Shown here: positions 1 to 7,500 of the stretch, in pieces
Position numbering within the stretch: the first letter of the stretch is position 1
Layout: every line of letters starts with the position of its first letter
Assembly: GCA_010014835.2 (NCBI GenBank)
Contig: JAAAKB020213553.1
Coordinates: 1-20,076 of the forward strand
Reading direction: 5' to 3'
DNA length: 20,076 nt
Source of the DNA: Apostichopus leukothele
Taxonomy: Eukaryota; Echinodermata; Holothuroidea; Aspidochirotida; Stichopodidae
Notes under the pieces: model-generated
Databases searched by the model: none
What the model saw: the letters and a program-made list of their open reading frames with translations, nothing else
What the model was told of the DNA's origin: nothing
Translations under genes and position numbers: made by a program

Positions 1-1
1 A

Positions 2-55
2 GAGGGCGACAGATTGGTTGACGATGATGTATCTGAGACTATGGATTCAACTTGA
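2..55 (+). CDS. Possible C-terminal end of a plus-strand gene (partial, unrecognised)
   Basis: The frame starting at base 2 is open from the window edge to a TGA at 53-55. It gives 17 residues, EGDRLVDDDVSETMDST, a hydrophilic acidic tail of the sort seen at protein C termini. The sequence that follows is AT-rich and CpG-poor, with a canonical AATAAA at 1122-1127, so a long 3' UTR is possible. A second, unrelated open frame (18-212) and an antisense one overlap this region, and the choice among them is a guess based on residue composition. No family is recognised. Only upstream sequence or a transcript could confirm it. Confidence 0.18.
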   Translation, partial: EGDRLVDDDVSETMDST

Positions 56-860
56 AACTAAATCTTCTCTACGGCAAGAAGCTGGTGGAAAAAAAGTGAA
101 ACGTGTGTCGACATTTGGACGAGTGTTGCTGCCACAAATAGGTTTCAAATGTTTGACAAGGTTTGTCAGTGACACTCTGTCCTGTATGAAGAGATCGGCA
201 GTTCCCTTGTAAAATTTTATTTCGAAAATTCCTCCCCTCATTCCGTTTAATCTGTCAGTTATAATGTACATGCAATCGTGTGAGCTGGAATGGATTTGTT
301 AGGAATGAGGGAAGAGGGTCTAAGGTAGGGGTTATTAATCAATTAATTGTTTTACAAACAGAAGAAAGCAAACTCTTGCAAACTCTCGCTACACAACATA
401 GTTTCAGGAATGTGCAGAGTAGCTACTAGGCCATGAGGATACTCATATCTTAATGCCTTAATGGCCTGCATACCCAATTAGTGTTTATCATGGACCAGAT
501 TTAAATCCTTTGTTGACTGGAATTGGCCCGCTGGCCACCTTCTGTGCACCCCTGGTCTAAAGGGATCCAACCAACTCACATGTATTGATGACTTGCCATT
601 GAACAGAGTTTATATAACTTGTTTAACTGCCTTGATGATGTGATTTTAATAGAATTCAAAAGTAATTGGAGGTCAAACAGAGGTTAAAATTCTTAAAAGC
701 TTTTAATCGCAATAACTTCAAAGGTAAAGCATGAGTGAACTTCATACTTAGAACGTCGATGCATCTTTTTAAGAACCTTGTCTGCACAGTTTACATTAAA
801 TGTTCTCATCTTAAATGTGGCAAGGAATCACTAAGCCTAGGGGCTGCTGGTTCTAACAAA
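56..860. other. Non-coding stretch, possible 3' UTR or flank
   Basis: No convincing exon is seen. The DNA is AT-rich and low in CpG, like the large block on the right side of the window, which would fit the methylated end of a gene body. Open frames at 18-212 (+) and 47-271 (-) overlap each other and resemble nothing I know. The only internal landmark is a hAT-like terminus at 521-554, listed separately. Confidence 0.4.
521..554 (-). mobile_element. Possible degenerate hAT-type transposon terminus
   Basis: Read on the minus strand the segment begins CAGGGGTGCACAGAAGGTGG and continues with a GCGGGCC block. Many animal hAT (Charlie-like) terminal inverted repeats begin CAGGGGTG followed by a C-A-A-rich stretch and a GGTGGGCC-like block, so this looks like one end of such an element extending toward base 1. 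The partner end and an 8-bp target duplication were not found, so it is at best a truncated or decayed copy. The match is from pattern memory, not alignment. Confidence 0.2.
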
Positions 861-1037
861 GTTTTTACCTAATTGAGTCAAAATCAACGAGTTAGCAAAC
901 TGCTTATTCACTGTTAGAGGATGTGTAAAAGTAAGAGGGCCTGAAGCTGAAAGCCTGAAGAGGCTTTCAGCCTCTGAAGAAGATCCTGCTAGGATCGAAA
1001 CGTCAGGCCCTCTTACTTTTACACAATGTTTTTACCT
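861..1037 (+). mobile_element. Palindromic element with hammerhead-ribozyme-like core (Penelope-like or retrozyme-type remnant)
   Basis: Outer arms 922-944 and 1003-1025 are perfectly complementary over 23 bp. Inside are a perfect 10-bp hairpin (947-956 with 961-970, loop GAAG) and a hammerhead-like core. The core is CTGAAGA at 974-980 (fits CUGANGA), stem II 982-986/992-996 (GATCC/GGATC, loop TGCTA), GAAA at 997-1000, and a GTC cleavage triplet at 1002-1004. Stem III would be only 2 bp with no loop, and stem I next to the core is 4 bp (970-973/1005-1008) and competes with the other hairpins. One extra A (981) sits between the core box and stem II compared with the textbook consensus. Hammerhead motifs with minimal stem III are known from Penelope-like retroelements and small metazoan retrozymes. 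No reverse-transcriptase coding sequence is nearby, so this would be a terminal fragment or a non-autonomous copy. A 10-bp direct repeat, GTTTTTACCT, lies at 861-870 and 1028-1037 on either side. Confidence 0.6.
974..1004 (+). ncRNA. Hammerhead-ribozyme-like core, type I order
   Basis: The order CUGANGA box, stem II, GAAA, short stem III, GUC matches a type I hammerhead. Predicted self-cleavage would be 3' of C1004. The loop-less 2-bp stem III would probably be unstable in a monomer, and family precedent suggests such forms may act as dimers. The extra A981 and the competing 23-bp outer stem make activity uncertain. Confidence 0.45.
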
Positions 1038-2231
1038 GTCTAATTTTCTAAGTGTGAATCAAATTTTTATTTTTCGTTTATAATTTTTTACTTTGTAAAT
1101 CATTTGAGAGAAGAAGTAGGGAATAAATCAATAAGAAATCAACTAAGAGATGTTAAGGTTTCATTCTTTGTAATTTCTTGGCGTCATTCGTAGCCCAACA
1201 GTTAATCAACCTTCAGTGGCAAGATTTTTTAGTGTGTACCATCAACCCTATGCTCCCGGGAGATCCATTGAGTAACACAACAAGGGCAGTAACACTGCAG
1301 AAGATCAGCTAAGATTCTGTTAGAGAAATATGTTTTGATTGGCAACATTTCTGAGCAGTTTATTCATTTGTTTTTGCGACAAATATTTGACATAGGCAGG
1401 TTAATGATGTCATTCCCTTTCAACCCATCTCCTTTTTTTCCTTGCCTTATGCTCCTTGCCTTATGCTCCTTCTTCGAAGACATTGATCGTTACTGTGTTA
1501 GAAAGTTGTAAACATTTGTTTTGAAAAAAAAAGACAAAGGTAAATGTTTCCTTTTTATTCTTATTGAAATAAACAATGATAAAAGATAAAAATCAGTAAA
1601 AGGCTATAATAACTGTTAAGTTGTGTTCTTGAATACTTAATATACAGAGCTGCCCTTGTAGTATCTTTAAACCAGAATGCAAAACTGTATTGAGGTCTGA
1701 TGGATGACTTCATCGTTACAGGTTATAAGCCTATGTTATCCTTGTAAGATATCTTGAAAATGTTTTGTAACTTTTTCTTTCCGAAATTGACTGATTTCAA
1801 CGGTTGTTAGGCCCTGATTACTGTAGGGTGTATCCGAACCTCCCATTGTTAGCCCACGAAATATTTCCTGATACTGTCATATTCCGGGAAATTTCCTTCA
1901 AAGTGGAAACACTGTCAGACACAAATTTATTTTATGCAATAGATCATTGTACGTATTACTTGAGATAAACTATGCGCCATTGCAACAACAAAGAATCCAC
2001 AGTTTATGCACTTCGTAGTTTTCATTCATGCAATAACACGCAAAAAGTATATCTCTCCTAAATCTGCTAGAATGTTGTGGATATCATGTTTGACTTGTGT
2101 TGACCCAAAAATTGCTCACGAAAATTGTACCCCAACGATAAAAGAACTACCTGCAACTTGTTTACAATCGACGCACCACAGAGAAACGTTAAAGATTAGT
2201 AATCGGCTCCAAGAATAGGGGTCATTCTCAC
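1038..2231. other. Non-coding stretch with an AATAAA and a short tandem repeat
   Basis: No supported gene. There is an AATAAA at 1122-1127. A perfect two-copy 14-bp tandem repeat (CCTTGCCTTATGCT) lies at 1440-1467. A 70-residue open frame at 2006-2218 (+) has no recognisable features and lacks good splice or start context. CpG content begins to rise toward ordinary levels near 1.8 kb. Confidence 0.45.
1440..1467. repeat. Two-copy 14-bp tandem repeat
   Basis: The unit CCTTGCCTTATGCT occurs twice back to back without mismatch, followed by a partial third start (CCTT). This is a small replication-slippage repeat with no implied function. Confidence 0.8.
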
Positions 2232-2348
2232 ATGTCATATTCCACACACAAACTGGAAAACCCCAATTGCAAATGTGCCAAGTATAGTCCTTTTACAGAG
2301 GATGGCATTGAACTGGATAGGAAGCCTGAATACCAAGTAAATATTTGA
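2232..2348 (+). CDS. Small open frame with protein-like composition, unrecognised
   Basis: ATG at 2232 opens 38 codons to TGA at 2346-2348, and the frame stays open further upstream. The product is hydrophilic with two nearby cysteines (N-C-K-C) and an E/D/K-rich second half reading TEDGIELDRKPEYQVNI. That composition looks more protein-like than the surrounding translation of AT-rich DNA. An acceptor-like TTTTACAG at about 2291-2298 and a donor-like GTAAAT at 2337-2342 are also present, so a tiny exon inside is possible. It could be a decayed transposon fragment. No family is assigned. Confidence 0.13.
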   Translation: MSYSTHKLENPNCKCAKYSPFTEDGIELDRKPEYQVNI

Positions 2349-3409
2349 TTTGACTGAGTCTCCCACGGGTGGAATTATTTCCCAAAATGACGGGAAAATT
2401 AAGATGGAAACATTTCGCTACTCACATCAAAACACATACTGGTCATGAATACTAAAAAGTTAAGAACAAATTTATGATCATTTGTGAAATTTATGATTTA
2501 TGATCTGTACGTGGCCTACACTTCATCATAACTGAAAACTCTACAGAAGGCCGTGTTTGGAACCTCACATGACGACAAAAATATTTTCCTAAACTGTGGT
2601 TCACCACCATTCAAACGTAACTTCCACAACATTTCAATACATTTGGTCAAACGCTCTAGGAAGAGTAGCATTTTTCACGTTTTCAGAAAATGACATCTCG
2701 TGACCATCAAATTTATAAATATGATTGCATGTATGAAAACTTAACTCATACAACCACTGACAAAATTTCAGTCAAATCGAATGTGAAAATGACGAAATGG
2801 CAGTCATTCAAACACTTTTGCAAAGAGTGACAGAATGTCGGCAGAATCGCACGATTGGTATATGCAGCTCAACTGAAAGCTATCAGCTGAGCTAACAATA
2901 TAGATATGCATATTCATATGGAAATTTCTTAGTTTGTGATCTTTAATTAGATACAATTGAATCATTTCACAATACATGCGCCAATGTATTAACATTATCT
3001 CATACTAATGTACATACTATAATGTCGATGACGTAACCGATCTCATATCTAATCATTTACTGTCGTCACTCATTAACAAAGAATTGTTAATGTCTTGTTT
3101 GTTAATTAAAACCCTCGAGTAATACATCCACTGATTATATCTCTGTGGTAAGATCTGCCTTACAGTTAAATTGATGTCGCGGATTAGGTAACAACGCGCC
3201 GTCACGCCCAAGTATTACGTGAATCACACTCACGTCGTATTACTTGCTGTTAGATACATTCCGTAAATAAATTAATCGAGACGATAGCGCTCGTCGCATT
3301 TGCTAAGATCAACAAATTAATTTTCTTTAAAACGGGGTACTCGACACACTTGCGGCATCTTCAAAGGAATTTGAGAGCTGAACGAGAGAGTAATAGTATT
3401 AATAAGGGC
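2349..3409. other. Non-coding stretch upstream of a TATA-like promoter candidate
   Basis: No supported gene. A 63-residue minus-strand frame at 2804-2995 has nothing to support it. CpG density rises sharply from about 3170 onward. Near 3211-3244 an imperfect inverted arrangement of ACGTGA/TCACGT words occurs, which could hold CRE or E-box-like half-sites. Confidence 0.4.
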
Positions 3410-3427
3410 TATAAATATATATATATG
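3410..3427 (+). promoter_or_regulatory. TATA-box candidate
   Basis: TATAAATA at 3410-3417 runs into a TA repeat. It lies in the CpG-rich segment 3181-3780 (37 CpG in 600 bp by my count), which suits an unmethylated promoter. A possible first coding exon lies 145 bp downstream at 3555. TA microsatellites imitate TATA boxes in AT-rich DNA, so this is weak. Confidence 0.2.
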
Positions 3428-3554
3428 CTAGCTTATATATTTTCGCTCTAAGCTTGGAGCTAGTTGGTAAACATCGCAGGGCTAAATGTAAATTATAGAG
3501 AAGAGATTAGAATGAACGGAGTTGTATGTCATAGCCCACGGTAAACGTGCCAAA

Positions 3555-3599
3555 ATGCGACCCATCATAGGCCTAGTCGTGCAGTTTAATTGTTGCAAA
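3555..3599 (+). CDS. Possible first coding exon, 15 codons, unrecognised
   Basis: An ATG in good context (GCCAAAATG) opens 15 codons, MRPIIGLVVQFNCCK. The frame reaches a donor-like GTAAGG directly at 3600. The peptide is short and moderately hydrophobic, as the beginning of a signal sequence might be, but no downstream exon could be linked. It lies downstream of the TATA candidate at 3410 and in the CpG-rich patch. A chance origin is quite possible. Confidence 0.13.
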
Positions 3600-4529
3600 G
3601 TAAGGTTACCCCGACACCTATATAGACGTGCACGATCTACGGGAGACGGCGAGTGGCTGCGACGGAGAGCCTCGGGGTGGGTGCATGAGTGTTTAGCATA
3701 TAAAGGTTATTGGCCCCTTCCCGGTTGTTTCATATTTTATATTTAACTCTTTCCTGAACGGTCCATCGCGTTCTCCAAGATTGTCGTAGTCTAAACATCC
3801 CTGCAAAATGACATCAGCAACGAAATTCCGAAGTTTTTCGCTTTTTTAAATTTTAGTACACAAAAATTAGTTGATCCTTGGAGTATTTAGGAATATTAAT
3901 ATTACTCCGAGTCGAAACATCATCTCATATACAGAATTACTTGAAGAGTATATCCAACAATCTCTTCCGTTTCAAATTAATACCATCTTCCTAGATGTGG
4001 TATAGGCCCATAAACCTATATATGGCAAATCATATTGCCTTTATACACCGGGCACGTAACCAGTCTGAGACATGAAGGGACCATACCCCTTCCACCCTGC
4101 TGTCCTTACAGACTAATGTGCCACTTCATTCCAGCCCCCCCCCCCCTCATTTGTACACCACCATGTCTGCATAAGGGGGAAAACCTCCTCAATTTATATG
4201 ACACAAATATTGAGCACCGTCCATAAATTGTTTGTTTCCTGCCTTAAATTATTCAATTAAGTTCAAACTCCCTGGTTACGGGCTTATATAGTCGGTTATC
4301 GATTCGGTATTTCTATTCTAACTCAACGCATTCTCTGTTACACAATACCCTTACACTAGAGCGGACGTCGCAGGGGAAAAATTGCAAAATCAATCAATAA
4401 AATATGACAACTTTACTCATTAATGACAAAATGGCTATTACGGACTAGCACAAACTTAAAACGGATTTTCCTTGTCATTCAACCTCTGTTGCAGATGACG
4501 TCATATCACTGGCAGACTGAAATATCCAT
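3600..4529. other. Non-coding stretch with an AT hairpin and a C12 run
   Basis: No supported gene. A 9-bp hairpin stem (3877-3885 with 3903-3911, one G-T wobble) encloses the palindrome AATATTAATATT. A run of 12 C lies at 4135-4146. A palindromic CRE, TGACGTCA, occurs at 4496-4503. Short open frames here have no supporting features. Confidence 0.45.
4496..4503. promoter_or_regulatory. Palindromic CRE motif TGACGTCA
   Basis: This is an exact full CREB/ATF site. No adjacent start codon or exon of note is linked to it, so it may be a chance match. Confidence 0.25.
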
Positions 4530-4720
4530 CAGGAGTGGATCCAGGATTTATAAAAAATATATATATGGGTGTGGCGCTGGTATCGTTGAACCCTGTTCCC
4601 GTGTGTGGGGTCTGGGAGCACCAGAAAAATTGTACTAATAACTAGTTTTGAATGTTTGTGGGAGGTTGCAAAAATGGTGCAACCCCCCGCCCTCTCTCCC
4701 CTTCCATGCCCTCTGTATCA
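4530..4720 (+). mobile_element. Degenerate non-autonomous DNA-transposon remnant
   Basis: The segment starts CAGGAGTGGATCCAGGATTT and continues through a GGGGTCTGGGAGCACCAGAAA-like stretch near 4609-4628 into a C-rich tail, CCCCCCGCCCTC, near 4682. A GGATCCAGGATTT start, an internal 'GGGGTCTGGGGGC' word and C-rich ends are a familiar layout of decayed DNA transposons in marine invertebrates. Clear terminal inverted repeats and target duplications are not visible, so the boundaries are rough. Confidence 0.3.
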
Positions 4721-5040
4721 ACGCATGTATTTCAAAAGGTTGCTGTTAATTATGTGGAAAGAGAGAGATAGAGAGAGATAAAAGAATAAAAACATGTTTA
4801 AAAACTACAATGCGTAGCCCTATATCTTTAGTAATATAAAGTGTATTACACTGAAGTAGAAGATGCATCCATTGCGTTGATATACCTGTCACGTTCTGCG
4901 CCTCGTCCCGTGTCACCGTTGAAAAGCCAGGAATTTGATTACATCAGACGCAGACGTCTCGTGCACCTAATATGTAATTACCTAATTTATGGGACCTTAA
5001 AGTTACCGACTAACAAATCCAACTTTCCTTTCTCTTTAAG
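4721..5040. other. Non-coding stretch with a GAGAGAGATA tandem repeat
   Basis: A perfect 10-bp repeat, GAGAGAGATA, occurs twice at 4761-4780. The open frame at 4841-5113 runs through a pyrimidine tract and splice acceptor-like site at 5040, so if any of it is coding, the part upstream of 5041 is probably intronic. Confidence 0.35.
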
Positions 5041-5223
5041 GTATCTGGCAACACCAATGGATGCCATCCACAAATGTCGTTCTGTGGTGACATCTCGACA
5101 GTTGTGGTTGTAAACGTCTTTGAACTTCATTTATCGACCGAGGAAAATAACATTATTAGAAAAAAATATATTTCGATGACACCTAGAACTCAGATCACAC
5201 CGGTAGCTATGATTACGAACTAA
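5041..5223 (+). CDS. Possible terminal exon after a good acceptor, unrecognised
   Basis: The pyrimidine-rich CTTTCCTTTCTCTTTAAG immediately before 5041 is a credible splice acceptor. Reading GTA at 5041 as a codon, the frame stays open for 60 codons to a TAA at about 5221-5223. It begins VSGNTNGCHPQMSFCGDIST and continues with a hydrophobic VVVNVFELHL stretch. A different frame from the same acceptor ends at a TAA by 5113, so even the frame is uncertain. No domain is recognised. Confidence 0.13.
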   Translation, partial: VSGNTNGCHPQMSFCGDISTVVVVNVFELHLSTEENNIIRKKYISMTPRTQITPVAMITN

Positions 5224-5487
5224 TTGAAGGACATATCAAGGACAAGTCAGTAACAATGACGATATATAACGAAAGTTTAGCTATATGCAAAGTGACATCA
5301 CAACCCTTCCCATGTGATTCATTTATCCTGGACCTATGTTTACCTTGTAAACATATAATGTCAAGTATACCAGTACGGTAGATAGCCTATCAATACACAT
5401 ACCAGTTTTACCAATATAGTGGTGTCGTTGAGAAGTGAAGAATACCTGCGTGCGAAGAGCAGACGCGGTTTGGGGGTATATCCTTAC
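5224..5487. other. Non-coding stretch
   Basis: Nothing convincing is seen. A second donor-like site on the minus strand (GTATTC, exon end 5446) offers a longer version of the neighbouring minus-strand exon candidate. Confidence 0.4.
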
Positions 5488-5560
5488 CCTCGGCCCCCTT
5501 TTCAGCGTCACCCAAAAGTTCAAAAGTAGTTATTAGCTCTTCCTCGCGTACGACTTTAGT
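5488..5560 (-). CDS. Candidate internal exon on the minus strand, unrecognised
   Basis: On the minus strand an acceptor (TTTTTCTTGATACAG) abuts base 5560 and a strong donor (GAGG|GTAAGGA) follows base 5488. The 73-bp interval is open in frame and gives 24 residues starting TKVVREEELITTFELLGDAE and ending KGAE. The composition is charged and amphipathic, as in a real protein segment, and the CpG-rich sequence contrasts with its flanks. The frame continues past the donor to a second donor at 5446 (115-bp version). No partner exons are found on either side, so it may be an isolated pseudogene fragment. No domain is assigned. Confidence 0.22.
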
Positions 5561-6033
5561 CTGTATCAAGAAAAATTCAGAAGAGAGACAAGGCCTCTCG
5601 GGGCCCTCCATAAATCAGCCTTTGCCTATATGCCTGTTTCCTTAAATGTGGTTGGCATTTTTTCCCTCCCAAAGTTTATGAATATTACTGAACAGCATTT
5701 TGCAAAGCTGATCCAAGTAAGACATACACCTCCTCGAATTGTCCACCGATTGAACTGCCAAGGAATGCTAAAGAGGGAATGTTTATGTGAATTTGGATTG
5801 ATTCTTAAAGTTTCGTCGCACAGACAAGTTTCATATTAATTAATATTGTCACATGTAAAGAGCCAAGTGATTTTTTTTTAAACTATCTCCCATTGATATA
5901 AAGTTAAATATGACTTATCAACTATACGCATTCCCATGCGTGGGAGTAAATATGTTATCGAATAACATCGAACTAGTTATCAAAAGATACTTAAACAGCT
6001 GCTTTACAAAATTAAATTATAAAAAATATATGG
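5561..6033. other. Non-coding stretch with a micro-exon-like segment
   Basis: A pyrimidine tract ending CTCCCAAAG and a strong GTAAGA donor at 5719 bracket a 42-bp in-frame stretch on the plus strand (FMNITEQHFAKLIQ). This could be a micro-exon but is equally likely by chance. Nothing else is supported. Confidence 0.25.
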
Positions 6034-6101
6034 TCCTTTTTTCACCCCTCCCCTCTCCCCCTCCTCTCTCTTTCGATCGCTATCTCTCTTTCTCTCGTCA
6101 G
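6034..6101 (+). repeat. Long pyrimidine tract ending in TCAG
   Basis: About 65 bases of almost pure C/T, interrupted only by CGATCGCTA, lead into CGTCAG|GCC. It is a textbook-quality acceptor by composition, but the following frame stops after nine codons and holds an AATAAA. I read it mainly as a pyrimidine microsatellite. Confidence 0.5.
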
Positions 6102-6599
6102 GCCTGGTACCGCCCTATAATAAATATATAATACAAAAAACCTCCTTTGTTAAGCTAATTAAGTGTGTCTCTAAAGCAACATTTATATATATAACACAGG
6201 TATCCTTCGTAGCAATGGAAATATTACCAGGGTATACTATACTTCATATTCCATACTATGGACTGTTCAGTGTTGATATATTATTGGATTAGCTATTCCA
6301 AACCTGCCCGAGAAATCTTCATTGTTCGAATTGCCAATGTAGAGGTATAAGCTGTACCATACTGTACACCAATGCGGCCATATTAATGTATACAGCAATT
6401 TTGGAGTCAAAATAAACAATAATTAAATACACGTACTGTAACATTCCTTTTGATTATTATCTTTTGAAGATCGCATCCAAAATGACGGTCATATATATTT
6501 ATCACCCGAGTTCTCATCACCTTCTATCTTTCATAACTAATCTGTCGAATCGATAACCATTTCGCAATCTCCGTATAGTGTTGTCCTTCTTCTCTGAAT
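6102..6599. other. Non-coding stretch
   Basis: AT-rich with TA-repeat patches. No exon, RNA gene or mobile element is seen. Confidence 0.5.
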
Positions 6600-7500
6600 T
6601 TATTACAACCTGCTTCATGCATGAAATCCTCGACGACATATCTGATATCATATACTTACTTTCATCGTCCAAAGTTCAAATATTGAGTTTACGTTTTAAA
6701 ATTAACTACTGGGGATTTCTTTTCGACAGCTGGATGTTTTTTTTTTATCATGACGACGAGAGAAATAGATGCACGAACTGAGATGAATGGTATTTCCCGT
6801 AATACGTATGATGATAATAAGCAAAGAATAATGTTATAATTAGATGGGGAAATTAATCGCAACTTTAGAAACAATTTTTTCTTTCGACATCTATATACTT
6901 TCTATCATGACGACGTGATAAATGATGCATGAATTGAGATGAGATGAGATGAAAAGCATTATGCATGTAATACTCGACGATATATATACTATCATACGAT
7001 TACTTTCATCGTCAATAGTTCAAATATTGAGTTTACGTATATGTATATACTTACACGGTCTAGTATATAGCAGTAACCACATCTATACGAATCCTTTGTT
7101 TCAAGTATAGAAGACAACACGGATGAATTGTGCAATACCAGTTTCTAAAATTAACTTCTGGGGATTTTTTTCCGACAGCTGGATGGGTTTTTTTCATGAC
7201 GACGAGAGAAAGGATGCAGGAATTGAGATGAATGGTATTTCCCGTAATACGTATGATGATAATAAGCAAAGGAATGGTGAAATTAATCACTTTAACTTAC
7301 CTTACAACTTAAGAACCATTTTTTCCACATCTATATAGTTTTTTATCATGACGACGTAAAATGATGCATGAATTAGATGAGATGAGAGGCATTGTACGTA
7401 ATACGTATGATGATGTTAGAGTAGCAGCTCCCTGGTATCAGCAAAGAATAATTTTATATAGTAGGGACAATAATCACTTTAACTTACCTTATACCTTAAG
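6600..7500. repeat. Nested tandem-repeat array
   Basis: Several blocks recur in order. TTCATCGTC...GTTCAAATATTGAGTTTACG occurs at about 6661 and 7005. AAAATTAACT(A/T)CTGGGG with GACAGCTGGATG follows at 6697 and 7146. CATGACGACG occurs four times (6749, 6906, 7195, 7347). CGTAATACGTATGATGAT occurs at 6798, 7243 and about 7397, with a decayed copy near 6966. The pattern is two large units (offset about 345-449 bp, the second carrying about 100 bp extra), each built of two related sub-units of about 150 bp. T-run length changes and indels between copies disrupt any shared reading frame, so this is not a coding repeat. GAGAT microsatellite slippage is embedded at 6936-6952. Confidence 0.75.

Noticed and set aside
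47-271. 74-codon minus-strand frame at the left end
   Set aside because: It overlaps two plus-strand frames and has no recognisable domain or splice context.
3410-4200. Full gene model from the TATA box at 3410
   Set aside because: Only a 15-codon exon candidate follows and no second exon could be joined to it.
6578-7338. Similar short frames in the tandem array on both strands (for example a shared WGF...DSWM and HPAV..KSP)
   Set aside because: The similarity comes from duplicated DNA. Length changes in T runs shift frames between copies, so there is no sign of selection on protein.
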